Of a stretch of DNA of 35,336 nucleotides, positions 7,935 to 17,045 are shown in pieces. This stretch comes from a virus: IMG/VR virus record IMGVR_UViG_3300021389_000070, positions 1 to 35,336 of that record, one strand, 5' to 3'. Positions within the stretch are counted from its first letter, which is position 1. Each line of letters begins with the position of its first letter. A program made the translations under genes and the position numbers. The notes beneath the pieces are model-generated. The model saw only the letters and a program-made list of their open reading frames with translations, had not been told where the DNA came from and made no database searches.

Positions 7935-8964
7935 CTTTTAGCTTATTTAGTATTTCATTTAATATTGCTAAAGCCTGTGAGTCTTCTTCAGATAGAGATA
8001 GCTTCTCTAATTTATTTATAGCCCACTCGATACCACTTGTTCCTCCCCAGCAATCCCACATAAGACCACCACATCCTTCTGAATAAGGCACATCTTTATG
8101 TTGTTGATGTCTTTTAAATGATGCCATTCTAGCAATAGTATCTCTAGTTAGTGGCTCTCTGTTAGCTAGTTGGTTTGCTCTTTGTTTTCCAACAGGAGTA
8201 CCACAACTTCCCCATCCATTCTTTTCTACCCAGGCTAAAGCTCTTTTAGCATTGTTAGTTGCAGATTGTGGATAGTCACTATAGGACTTTAATTCTTGTT
8301 CTTTATATCCTTCTGGTTTGCTATGCACCCAACCTTTTGCTGTATACTTGTCGTGTTCCTTTTTATCCATTATCTCTACTTCATCTCCAGTCTTAGGGTT
8401 GTACATAATGTGAGGATATTCTACCAAGTCTTGTTTAGCTAACTCTTGTTCTTTTTGACTAAAGAAACCTTCTATACTAAAACCAAGATATTTACCTTGT
8501 TTTACATCTTCCCATATCTCATCATTATCAATCTTCATAACTACAGCCCAAGCACCTTCTGGAGCATCTAACTTGTATAGGTTAGTTTTATCCATATTAG
8601 GGTCTTCTACTATCCAAGACTCTATAAGGGACACTCCCTTTACTGTTAGTTCGTGTTCTATAGTAGCATTATTGTTCTTTAGTCTTTTAAGGTAAAGTTC
8701 AGACGCCTTCTTAACAGTCTCTTTAGAAAACATTATCTTATAAGCATAGTCTCCACTTTTTCTAAATATTTCCTTGTCTGGAACTAAAGCTAGTCCTACT
8801 ACAATTCTTTTCTCGTCATCTACAGATTTGAATTCTACTTTATGTCTACTTAAAGCTACAAAATTTTCTTCTATTGCAGGACTTTCTACTAGGGAGATAG
8901 CTTCTATTCCATCCTCTAAATTGTTTTCGTCTATTATTAATTCTATAATGTCTAAATCTTCCAT
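7927..8964 (-). CDS. Prohead protease (XkdF/S78_2-like) with fused C-terminal domain
   Basis: The 345-aa protein has a protease-like domain at about residues 1-170: VGLALVPDKEIFRKSGDYAY, His104 in TIEHEL, SLIESWIVEDPNMDK, and KYLGFSIEGFF with Ser163. This is the pattern of the XkdF-type phage serine protease family (Peptidase S78_2), which cuts scaffold and capsid during maturation. After a linker, residues 227-323 form a second domain (SYSDYPQSATNNAKRALAW, SCGTPVGKQRANQLA, ARMASFKRHQQHKDVPYSEG, CGGLMWDCWGGTSGIEWA). I recall this module as widespread in phage head proteins with no known function. The gene is next to scaffold and capsid genes. Confidence 0.82.
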   Translation of the reverse strand: MEDLDIIELIIDENNLEDGIEAISLVESPAIEENFVALSRHKVEFKSVDDEKRIVVGLALVPDKEIFRKSGDYAYKIMFSKETVKKASELYLKRLKNNNATIEHELTVKGVSLIESWIVEDPNMDKTNLYKLDAPEGAWAVVMKIDNDEIWEDVKQGKYLGFSIEGFFSQKEQELAKQDLVEYPHIMYNPKTGDEVEIMDKKEHDKYTAKGWVHSKPEGYKEQELKSYSDYPQSATNNAKRALAWVEKNGWGSCGTPVGKQRANQLANREPLTRDTIARMASFKRHQQHKDVPYSEGCGGLMWDCWGGTSGIEWAINKLEKLSLSEEDSQALAILNEILNKLKDE

Positions 8965-8974
8965 AATTATTATT

Positions 8975-11185
8975 TTAACCTATTGTTGCTGTGTTGGATA
9001 TACTTAAATCTAATTGTTGTTGACTTGTTATTTCTGATGAAACTACATACGCTTGTATTGGTTGGCTTAATTGACCAGCTATTGATTGTGTTAATTGATT
9101 TGATTGTGTGCTACCTGCTAGGTTAAAATTAAACTCTCTACCTTCTCCTTCTCCACCACTTCGACCTGCTGCTGCCCCTATTGAACCTCCACTACCTGCT
9201 GATGACTGAAACTTCTGTCTAGCAATAGCTGCTACATTTAATAAACCAGATGATATTGTTGCTGCCATAGCGACAAATCTAGCTATAGTTCCTCCTTTAG
9301 TTTCAGCAAGAACCCTGTTGGCTGCTAGGTATGTACTTATAGTTGCATTAGCTATATTTGCTGCCTTATTTAACTTAAATCTTTTTTTCTCTATTTTCTC
9401 TTGCTTCTTTCTTAACTTCTCATCATTTCTAGCTATCTGTAACTGTATTCTTTCTCTTTCGTCTTTAGATAAGTTTTCATTTAAAAGCCTTTGATTCAGC
9501 TCATTGTTTAAAGCATTTGTTTTATTTTGCTCTATAGTTAGTTGTCTGTCAAACTCTCCACTCATAAAGCTAGTCATAGCAGATTGAACTTTCATATACT
9601 GCTGAAGACCCTCTTCTAAAGTGAATTCATCCTTAATTTCATCCTTCAATGGCTTGGCTATTCCTATTTGAGAAATCTTAGCAGCTTCTGCTTTTTTAGT
9701 GTAGTAATTTTGCCATCTTATTAATAATGTTGGAAAATTCTCATCCATAATTTTCAACTGATTCTTAATATCAATATCAAAATCATCTAATTCTTGACTA
9801 GCTTGAGCCTTAGTCATTTTGCCAATTTTAACTTGGTAATCTAAGAATAATTTAAGTTTAGATTTATAACTTTCGGCTTCTTTGACAAACTCTTCCCTGT
9901 CTTCTTTATTCTTTCTTTGTAAATTTTCGATATGATACTTTCTCTCTATCTCTATCTTCTCTACTTGAGTTTTAGCATCTAGTAACTCTCTTTTCTTAGA
10001 TAATTTAGCTATTTGGTCTAAATAATCTTCAGCTTCTTTATTAAATTCTTTAGGGTCTCTTATAGGAGGTAATTTGTCTTTATCACCATCTTTGTTGAAT
10101 ATAGAAAACATCTCTTCTCCAACTATCATTTTAGTTAAACTATCCACATATTCGTTAGCATCCTTTAGGTCTTTTTTTCTAAAATCCCTTAAAGCATCAA
10201 ACCTTTGCATAGTAGAACTTTTCATATATTTATCTAGATGTGCTTTTTTTTGAGTCTCTGTCAAATTACTCTTATCTATTTGATTTTTTGTTCTATCAAT
10301 GTACTTCTGTCTTTGTTTTTCTAGGTCTTCAAGCGTGCCTTCAAATGCTCCAACACCACCTTCAGCTATTCGCTTACCTCTTTCTATTTCTATTTCTACT
10401 ACTTTAGATTGAGCTTCTGTTATTTTTTCTAAAACAGCTTGAGCTTTAGCATTTTTAACTAAAGACTCAGTTAATTTGTCTATATTCTCTTGAGATGTTT
10501 TTGTTAATTTACCTTGCTCATCTATTGTTAAATTCAAGTCCTTAAACTCATTGTTAACATTTGATACTATTTTCTTTTTATCTTCAAGAGAAACGTTTGT
10601 ACTTCCTAATACATTTTTAAGAATCATTAATTTAGCAGCTTGACTGTCTACTAGTTTAGAAAAATCTGCTGTAGAGTCTGATGCTTTCTTAGACTTCTGA
10701 CTATAAAAGTCTAAAAGAGCTGTTAACCCTTGAAAAGCAACCAATATACCAGCTGGACCAAGAAGTGATTTTCCGAACCTAATCAAAGCACCTCCAAAAC
10801 CAATAGTTTTACCTGTAGCTGCATCAACACCCTTAGACATAAAAAATAAGTTTGAAGCTAATTGTTGCACGTTGTTCGCAACACCTCTAATTCCGTAAGG
10901 AGCATCAGATAAAACTCTACCAAATTCTAATGTAGCTGAAGTAGCTGCTCCTGTTTGACTAGTAAATCCTCCTACAGACTTTCCTAGTGTATTAAACTGC
11001 TTCCTGTTTATATTTACTGTACTCTCTACTTTTTTAGAAGTTACAACAAAATTACCTAATTCCTTTCTTAGTTCCTTTATAGGTACTTTGGAAGATATAA
11101 TTTGATTATTTATATTCTTTAATGTAGCACTAGTTCCTCCGTCATTGAGAATTATCTTTATTTTAATATCTTTCTCTTTAGCCAT
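8975..11185 (-). CDS. Tail tape measure protein
   Basis: The 736-aa protein has a hydrophobic, Gly/Ala-rich segment at about residues 85-165 (FGRVLSDAPYGIRGVANNVQ, LLGPAGILVAFQGLTALLDF), then long Lys/Glu-rich coiled coils, and a second hydrophobic part near 610-660 (ANIANATISTYLAANRVLAE, FVAMAATISSGLLNVAAIAR). This is the usual tape-measure layout. At about 1.5 angstrom per residue it would set a tail of about 110 nm, which fits a siphovirus. It lies between the tail-tip genes and the protease. Confidence 0.85.
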   Translation of the reverse strand: MAKEKDIKIKIILNDGGTSATLKNINNQIISSKVPIKELRKELGNFVVTSKKVESTVNINRKQFNTLGKSVGGFTSQTGAATSATLEFGRVLSDAPYGIRGVANNVQQLASNLFFMSKGVDAATGKTIGFGGALIRFGKSLLGPAGILVAFQGLTALLDFYSQKSKKASDSTADFSKLVDSQAAKLMILKNVLGSTNVSLEDKKKIVSNVNNEFKDLNLTIDEQGKLTKTSQENIDKLTESLVKNAKAQAVLEKITEAQSKVVEIEIERGKRIAEGGVGAFEGTLEDLEKQRQKYIDRTKNQIDKSNLTETQKKAHLDKYMKSSTMQRFDALRDFRKKDLKDANEYVDSLTKMIVGEEMFSIFNKDGDKDKLPPIRDPKEFNKEAEDYLDQIAKLSKKRELLDAKTQVEKIEIERKYHIENLQRKNKEDREEFVKEAESYKSKLKLFLDYQVKIGKMTKAQASQELDDFDIDIKNQLKIMDENFPTLLIRWQNYYTKKAEAAKISQIGIAKPLKDEIKDEFTLEEGLQQYMKVQSAMTSFMSGEFDRQLTIEQNKTNALNNELNQRLLNENLSKDERERIQLQIARNDEKLRKKQEKIEKKRFKLNKAANIANATISTYLAANRVLAETKGGTIARFVAMAATISSGLLNVAAIARQKFQSSAGSGGSIGAAAGRSGGEGEGREFNFNLAGSTQSNQLTQSIAGQLSQPIQAYVVSSEITSQQQLDLSISNTATIG

Positions 11186-11186
11186 C

Positions 11187-11327
11187 TTATAATCTTCTTT
11201 GTTTTAGGTTGTACTTAAATTCTTTCCAATTTGTAGTGGATTGATATTTTCCTTTAGCTATTAGTATATCCTCATCAGATATTAGCCAATCATCTTCATT
11301 TAATAAATCTATTATATCTTTTAGCAT
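11187..11327 (-). CDS. Small acidic/basic protein (46 aa) before the tape measure gene
   Basis: ATG 11327 starts one base after the stop of the 1017-aa tail gene. The frame (MLKDIIDLLNEDDWLISDED, ending NLKQRRL) runs to TAA 11187, directly before the tape-measure ATG at 11185. Tight packing on both sides supports a real gene. It is helical, with an acidic N-terminus and a basic C-terminus. The function is unknown; I see no homology. Confidence 0.6.
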   Translation of the reverse strand: MLKDIIDLLNEDDWLISDEDILIAKGKYQSTTNWKEFKYNLKQRRL

Positions 11328-11328
11328 A

Positions 11329-14300
11329 TTATAATGTTGTTATTGTTACTGGTCCAGCAGTGTTACTTTCATTTCCATTAGCATCATAAGATGAAACAAA
11401 AAACTTATAAGTAGTTGCACTTGTTAAACCTGTAACGCTATAAGTTGTATTTGTAGTTGTTGCTATCTGAGTAGTCGCTTGATAAACTTTATATCCATCA
11501 GCAGCAGTTCCGTCTGGATTAAAAGAAGCTAACCAAGAAAGGTCTACACTTGTAGCAGTCACATTACTACCTGTGAAATCAGTAGGAACGCTTGGAGGCA
11601 CTAAATCAGTTACATCTGTAGTTTGAGTTGTTACAGTATTACTAAATCCAGAATTTGCTGTGGTTGCAAACGAATCGTAAGCTCTAACCTTAAATTGATA
11701 ATTAGTCCCTGCACTTAATCCTGTTATATTGTGGGTAAAGTTTGCTGTTGCAAAATCCTCACTAGAAACATTGGAACTAAGTAAGAAATCTCCTGTAGCA
11801 CCTATTCTGGCATAAACACTATATCCTGTTTCTCCTTGAGTGTTATCAAACGTAGATACATCCCATTCTAGCAATACTGAATTATCCGTTCTACTAACTA
11901 CAGCTAAATTTGTTGGGTCAGTTGGTGTGCTATTTCCTGTTGAAGTAGAGGCTAGTAACACTTCAGACCTATGAGACTCAACCAAATCAACACTTAAAGA
12001 TGTAACTTGAATAGAATATGTTTGCCCTGCTGTTAAGCTTCTTAATAAAGCAACAGGAGCATTAGGAGTAGAACCTGTGTATGTTATATCCCCAAATCCG
12101 TGCACAACTCCATCTATGTATGTTGCGTAACGCACAGCTCTAACTCCAGTAGCAGGTACAGTCCAGCTAATATTCATATTATCAGTACCCCTGTTAGTAA
12201 CACTAATTCCATACGGAGTGTCTGGTCTTGTTTCTTCTGCAAAATTACCACTAATAAGCTCCAACTTAGATTTACCTGTTAGTAGATTTGTTTGAAGTTT
12301 ATTGATATTATAATCTAAGCCATTTACTCTAAACACATCACTTAATTCATAACTCAATAATACGCTTAATGGAAGTGTGGCATTCATAGTTACTATCCTA
12401 GCAGACTTGCTAAAAGCTTTTCCTATGTATGTTTGGTAAAAGTTTCTAAATAAGCTATTTGAATTTTCAATACCTGTAAACTCATCATATTCAGAATTGA
12501 AGTTTATAGTCTGTGAGCCATCAGTATTTGAATTACTAGGTCTAAAATATTTATCTATTAAAGGATTTGAAACACTAACAACACCTGTAAAAGCAACAGG
12601 ATAGGTTGATGTATTTACTGGCGTAGATACTGCAAAGTGTAGTATCGGTTTAGTTTTTACTGTGTTTTCGTTTGAGTCAACTAACCAACCATATTGAAAT
12701 GGTGTTGCGTAATTTACATTACTAGGGTCTGTTGTTCTTTCATACAGAAGATGTTCGAACCCAACCTTTACTTCGTATTTTCCACCATCAGAAACAAAAG
12801 ATGCTAAATCTCTGTTATCTCTAGTTAAATCTCCAAATTCATCGTTTAGTAGCTCGTTTTGGTTTTTTATTCCAAAAGTCTGAGGTTTAGCATAAGTGAA
12901 TTTTATCTCTGAATATGTTGGAGGTCTTGATACGGTAGTTTCTGATATATCAACATACTTAGATACATCTATAACTTTTCCGTTAGTATAGTAAGAATTT
13001 AATGGTTGTATCATTATCCTACTTCTAGAAGGTAAAGACTCATCTCTCTGGAAAAAGGCAGTTAGATTAAACATCTTAAATATTGATTGCAGAAAATCTA
13101 GAACCTTCATCTTAGGTATTTGACTTGTAACAACAATATAAGATGCTGTAAACTCTGGAGAGTTGGGACTAGTGAAACTATAATCCTCAAAGTCATAAGA
13201 AATTATAATGTCAGTATTTTGAAAAGTAACAGCTGTTCTTTCCGTTATACCTAGAGAAGCATTAAAGCTGTTTAATGTAGAGCCTTCGCTTGTTGTAACA
13301 TAGAAGTTTAAATTCCAATTTCTAGGCTCTTCAGAAGATAGTATATCGTAGTCTAACACAAGACTGCCATCAGAATCTAGTCCATTAGCGTAACCTAAAG
13401 TATCTCCAGACCTAGTGTCTACAACTCTAAGATTGTATGGTCCAGTGCCACTCTGAGGACTTATACTAAATGTTAAAGTATAACTTTTAAATCTATCTGT
13501 TATAAGACTACCTATACTTAAATTAACTCCAAAGTCTTGCTGAGTAAATATGCTTTCTGTGTCTCCTACAGCACTTTCTATAGCTCCCTTGTCCCTGTGC
13601 AAGTGTAAATAAAGCTCGTTAAAAGGAGGTGTGTCTAACCAGGTCTTGTCAAAAAATAATCCGTCATATTTATTCTCTATTGCATTTATAATGTGCCTCG
13701 CTTTTATAGATGGTTTTAAATCTCTAAAATTTATTCCATTATGTGCTGTAGTTCCGTGTTTATGTAGGTTGTTACTAGGAGTTGGTTCGTGGTCTGGATG
13801 CCCGTGGTCATTAGGGTCTGAGTCGTAATAGTAATAAGAATTACAAGATATAAATGGATAGATAATATCCCCTTCAGAACCCCCTATCATTGCATCTGTA
13901 GCTGCATCATACTTCAATCCTGTCTTTAGACCAGTTCTAACAACACCTTCATTGTAATCGTGATTAAACTTATTCAAATAATCTAGGTTACCTAATTCAT
14001 CGTCTCCAAGTATCTCAGCTAAGGCAACAGAAGACCCAAAAAACACTATCTTGTACGCATAAGGCTTATTGTATTTAATATCTACATCATCAAGTCTTAT
14101 TTTACCAAATCTAAAGTCAGCTCCTGCCATTTTTATAGAGCCTTTAGCCTTAAACCTAGCATCATATCCATTTGCTATACTATAATTGTAGTAATGCTTA
14201 AATATTCTGTTATTATTAGGAGATGCAGGTACTTTAAATGACTGAGAATAGTCTGTAAAGATTTTACCTATATCTTTAACATCTTTTATTACTTGATTTA

Positions 14301-14382
14301 AGTTTATTGGCTCAAAATCAAATAAATCAACCCTATCTTTGTTCCCATTCTCGTCTTCTATGTAAAGCTCAAGGTTTTTCAT
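11329..14382 (-). CDS. Large tail-tip / baseplate protein with three C-terminal FN3 domains
   Basis: In the 1017-aa protein, residues 1-700 have a baseplate-like pattern (DVKDIGKIFTDYSQSFKVPA near the start; KMKVLDFLQSIFKMFNLTAF in the middle). Three fibronectin-type-III-like repeats follow at about 718-818 (PDTPYGISVTN...NISWTV), 819-926 (TPTDPTNLAVVSR...VLLEWDV) and 927-1017 (PPSVPTDFTGSNVTATSVDL), each with the conserved Trp and Y-F/V-V strand. FN3 domains on phage tail proteins usually aid surface attachment. A His-rich stretch lies at about residues 190-214. The gene abuts the 468-aa tail gene (stop at 14383). Confidence 0.8.
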   Translation of the reverse strand: MKNLELYIEDENGNKDRVDLFDFEPINLNQVIKDVKDIGKIFTDYSQSFKVPASPNNNRIFKHYYNYSIANGYDARFKAKGSIKMAGADFRFGKIRLDDVDIKYNKPYAYKIVFFGSSVALAEILGDDELGNLDYLNKFNHDYNEGVVRTGLKTGLKYDAATDAMIGGSEGDIIYPFISCNSYYYYDSDPNDHGHPDHEPTPSNNLHKHGTTAHNGINFRDLKPSIKARHIINAIENKYDGLFFDKTWLDTPPFNELYLHLHRDKGAIESAVGDTESIFTQQDFGVNLSIGSLITDRFKSYTLTFSISPQSGTGPYNLRVVDTRSGDTLGYANGLDSDGSLVLDYDILSSEEPRNWNLNFYVTTSEGSTLNSFNASLGITERTAVTFQNTDIIISYDFEDYSFTSPNSPEFTASYIVVTSQIPKMKVLDFLQSIFKMFNLTAFFQRDESLPSRSRIMIQPLNSYYTNGKVIDVSKYVDISETTVSRPPTYSEIKFTYAKPQTFGIKNQNELLNDEFGDLTRDNRDLASFVSDGGKYEVKVGFEHLLYERTTDPSNVNYATPFQYGWLVDSNENTVKTKPILHFAVSTPVNTSTYPVAFTGVVSVSNPLIDKYFRPSNSNTDGSQTINFNSEYDEFTGIENSNSLFRNFYQTYIGKAFSKSARIVTMNATLPLSVLLSYELSDVFRVNGLDYNINKLQTNLLTGKSKLELISGNFAEETRPDTPYGISVTNRGTDNMNISWTVPATGVRAVRYATYIDGVVHGFGDITYTGSTPNAPVALLRSLTAGQTYSIQVTSLSVDLVESHRSEVLLASTSTGNSTPTDPTNLAVVSRTDNSVLLEWDVSTFDNTQGETGYSVYARIGATGDFLLSSNVSSEDFATANFTHNITGLSAGTNYQFKVRAYDSFATTANSGFSNTVTTQTTDVTDLVPPSVPTDFTGSNVTATSVDLSWLASFNPDGTAADGYKVYQATTQIATTTNTTYSVTGLTSATTYKFFVSSYDANGNESNTAGPVTITTL

Positions 14383-15789
14383 TTATCTAACGTTGTTTGT
14401 TGTGTTAAAGGAAAATTCTACGTCTATTGTGTAATTTATTAGCTTATTATTTAAACTAGTCTTATAATCTATGTTTTGATTTGATATGTTAATTGGTAAT
14501 ATTTGTTGATTGTAATCCATCCAAACCTGTTCACTTAGCATAAGTTGCTTAAATATCTCGTTAAATGACTCTGGAACAAAACCACTATTTATTGTTAATG
14601 TTTGCTTAGACATAGTGTCAAAATCAACACCTCTATGAGACGAAATAATATTGTTTCTATAGTCTTTTATTGTGTTACCTTCAAATTTCTCTCTCTCTAT
14701 TTGCATAGATAACCTAGAAGATTTAAAAAACCAAAGTTCTTGTTTAGCTCCTAACTTATTTCTAAATATTATCTTATAAGGAGTGTATTTACATTCCTCT
14801 ATGTCTTCAACTTTTATTATCCTATCAGCAACAGACTCCGTCACAGAAACATCATCTATGGAAAGTGATAAGCTATCCTGCTCGTTGGTAGTTTGTGCTT
14901 GAAACTGTATTCTATCAAATTCTCCTACACCACTTGCTTGGTATGTTCCGTTTCCTGTTATGTTTACAGAAAATGGATACCTCATACTCACATTTCCTGT
15001 ACCTCCGTATCCAGTAACACTAAAAGATACATCTAAACTTTTTCCAACCAATCTTTCTGAATCTTGATAAAGTCGTTGTACATTTAAGTCTGAGGAATCT
15101 AAAAAAGCTTCGTTATTGCTAATACTCCAATCATCTCCTTTTACCCAATCTGTATCTGTGGCGAAATCCCCATTCACAGTAATCTCTGGACCGTTATGAG
15201 ACTCCACTCTTACCTCTGTAACATCATCTAATCCTGCCCCTAAAGAAGCAACTATGCTAGAGCTTTGAACATTGGCTGATGGAGTTGTGTTTGTTTGATT
15301 AAGAAGTATTGTTGAGCCACTAAAAAACGTAACTTCGCTAAAACGTCTATAATCTAAAGGTATAAGAACATCATTGCCATCAAGATTGTATATTAAATCG
15401 CTGTCTATAAGGCATCCTGCTAACGAAGTATTATTGTATCCTTGTTCGTAGTAAGAATATCCGTAAACAGCATAGTCTCCAGTCTGCATACTACCTTGAG
15501 AAACAGCTGATGTAGTGGTTGTAGTTATTCTATAATCAACCCATACCACACCATTATCCGAAGAAGTGCCTGTATACCTTGTATCAATAAAATCCTTAAC
15601 TAAGTCAGATATATCCCAATATACAGTATTAGGTATGTCTGTTACTGTAGAATTTATTGTATAACTTACTTCAGTAGGTCTGCTTGTTACTGCTGTACCC
15701 TCATACACCCATAATTCTATAGATGCAGATACTAGGTCTGTAGCTGTTGCTTTTATCCAATAAGGACTTCTAGCTAATATCTTACTCAT
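14383..15789 (-). CDS. Distal tail / tail-tip protein with inserted fibre-type module
   Basis: The 468-aa protein opens MSKILARSPYWIKATATDLV. The outer parts (1-200 and 320-468, e.g. VEDIEECKYTPYKIIFRNKL and REKFEGNTIKDYRNNIISSH) look like a tail-tip protein common in flavobacterial siphoviruses. Residues 202-319 form a separate module opening with NGDFATDTDW and closing with SIDDVSVTES, the same type as the tandem modules of the fibre gene. The start overlaps the upstream gene by 8 bp, and its stop abuts the 1017-aa gene. The role is probably linking tail tube to fibres. Confidence 0.75.
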   Translation of the reverse strand: MSKILARSPYWIKATATDLVSASIELWVYEGTAVTSRPTEVSYTINSTVTDIPNTVYWDISDLVKDFIDTRYTGTSSDNGVVWVDYRITTTTTSAVSQGSMQTGDYAVYGYSYYEQGYNNTSLAGCLIDSDLIYNLDGNDVLIPLDYRRFSEVTFFSGSTILLNQTNTTPSANVQSSSIVASLGAGLDDVTEVRVESHNGPEITVNGDFATDTDWVKGDDWSISNNEAFLDSSDLNVQRLYQDSERLVGKSLDVSFSVTGYGGTGNVSMRYPFSVNITGNGTYQASGVGEFDRIQFQAQTTNEQDSLSLSIDDVSVTESVADRIIKVEDIEECKYTPYKIIFRNKLGAKQELWFFKSSRLSMQIEREKFEGNTIKDYRNNIISSHRGVDFDTMSKQTLTINSGFVPESFNEIFKQLMLSEQVWMDYNQQILPINISNQNIDYKTSLNNKLINYTIDVEFSFNTTNNVR

Positions 15790-16315
15790 TGCTTATATTT
15801 ATTATTTTTCTTAACTCAGTTCTTAAATCTTCAGCGTAGGCTTCTGTTATCTCAACACCTATTTTATCTTCAATCTCCTTATACACCCTTTCAAATAGGT
15901 TACTACCTTTGTAACCAAACCTTTTTATTGTACCTCTCTCAGAAGTACTTCTCATTATAGCAAAAACAGCACTTTTGTAAGCACTATCCTTTAGTGTTGA
16001 TGTTTTAGCAAACTTATAACCACTTTTTAGCTTCCTATAAGGTCTAATACCTTTGGCTTTTATCCAAGACTCTATACTTTTCTTCTTTTTCTCCCAACCT
16101 ACATTACTATTGGATGGTAGAGTACCATCAACAACGTATTTAGCATATCCTACATTAGATGTTATTTCTATAGAGTTATCTTTTACCTTAGCATTAAATG
16201 AATTAGCAAACTTACCTGTAGCAACAGTCTTATCTAGTCTAGCTCCTCTCTGAAGCCTAACTTTAAACTCTTCAGCTATCTTATTTAACTCTGCTACAAG
16301 ATTCTTCTTATCCAT
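15782..16315 (-). CDS. HK97 gp10-like tail completion protein
   Basis: In the 177-aa basic helical protein, residues 5-65 (AELNKIAEEFKVRLQRGARL, ITSNVGYAKYVVDGTLPSNS) match the HK97-gp10-like pattern, with an N-terminal helix followed by the Y-A-x-Y-V-x-x-G strand. The C-terminus ends in a helix (YAEDLRTELRKIINISNE). Such proteins complete the tail end that binds the head. It overlaps the next gene by 8 bp and shares one base with the gene before. Confidence 0.72.
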   Translation of the reverse strand: MDKKNLVAELNKIAEEFKVRLQRGARLDKTVATGKFANSFNAKVKDNSIEITSNVGYAKYVVDGTLPSNSNVGWEKKKKSIESWIKAKGIRPYRKLKSGYKFAKTSTLKDSAYKSAVFAIMRSTSERGTIKRFGYKGSNLFERVYKEIEDKIGVEITEAYAEDLRTELRKIINISNE

Positions 16316-16776
16316 TAGCAGATGTTTATCTCGTTAGGCATCTGTATTTGTATAGAACCTTCCCATCCTGCTAACATATTCTCATATTTCTCCATAAAAG
16401 GAGTTGCATTTAAGTCATCATCCGTAATTAGCCTAACATCCCATAAATCTCCTCTTTTTAACTGCATAAATAGGTAGTTTAAGACGTTTAACTGCGTATT
16501 TAAGACATCTTGAGAGTTATCGTTACCATAGAAGTTATCTGTAGCCTTATCTTTACTTATATCAACTATATCCATACAAATAACGTTTAGTGTTACTGTA
16601 ATTGTCCTAGAACTTAGAGTTGTTGTGTCAACAATTAAGTGTGTTAAGGGAAATATAGTTGTTTTTGCTAGGTCAACATCAGATAAGTTACCTGTAGTAA
16701 CAGTATTACATTGTGGATGCTGTAGTAATTGAGCTTTTAAGCTGTCTAGTACGTTGTAAACTTGGTTTTGTGCCAT
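16315..16776 (-). CDS. Tail terminator-like protein
   Basis: The 153-aa protein opens MAQNQVYNVLDSLKAQLLQH and has a mixed alpha/beta pattern (TLNVICMDIVDISKDKATDN, LNVLNYLFMQLKRGDLWDVR, GWEGSIQIQMPN). Size, fold pattern and place next to a gp10-like gene fit tail-terminator proteins, which cap the tail and join it to the head. The start ATG overlaps the stop of the -1 frame extension upstream (TAATG), so it is translationally coupled to the frameshift product. Family assignment is inferred from position and pattern. Confidence 0.62.
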   Translation of the reverse strand: MAQNQVYNVLDSLKAQLLQHPQCNTVTTGNLSDVDLAKTTIFPLTHLIVDTTTLSSRTITVTLNVICMDIVDISKDKATDNFYGNDNSQDVLNTQLNVLNYLFMQLKRGDLWDVRLITDDDLNATPFMEKYENMLAGWEGSIQIQMPNEINIC

Positions 16777-17045
16777 TATCTATTCTTATTTTGTATATCT
16801 TTTACTAATCTAGCCTCTAATTTGGCTCTGTCTTGTACATATTCTAAGTACATCATACATTGGTGTAATGGAAGCTTTGAAACTTCGTCAAGTCTTCGTA
16901 CATCGTCTTGTGCGAGGCATAAAAACGATTGATAATCTCCCCATTTTCTTCCAAAAGCTGCTTTCCTTCCTTGTTGGTCGTTAATTTCGCCTGTTCCATT
17001 AAAGAGTCCATTGTATATTTCGACAATTTTGTCCCTAAACGATAA
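16776..17045 (-). CDS. -1 frame C-terminal extension of the tail chaperone (GT-like; full fusion 17572-16776, about 265 aa)
   Basis: After the T9 slip the -1 frame encodes 89 residues: LSFRDKIVEIYNGLFNGTGE, then AAFGRKWGDYQSFLCLAQDD, VRRLDEVSKLPLHQCMMYLE and YVQDRAKLEARLVKDIQNKN. It is helical and protein-like, and its W-G-x-Y plus L-P-x-x-x-x-x-x-L pattern is like C-termini of related phage proteins. The stop overlaps the next ATG (TAATG). About 190 bp are thus coded in two frames. The last 26 codons could also be read from ATG 16856, which overlaps the zero-frame stop. The fusion product would be 176 + 89 residues. Confidence 0.78.
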   Translation of the reverse strand, partial: LSFRDKIVEIYNGLFNGTGEINDQQGRKAAFGRKWGDYQSFLCLAQDDVRRLDEVSKLPLHQCMMYLEYVQDRAKLEARLVKDIQNKNR

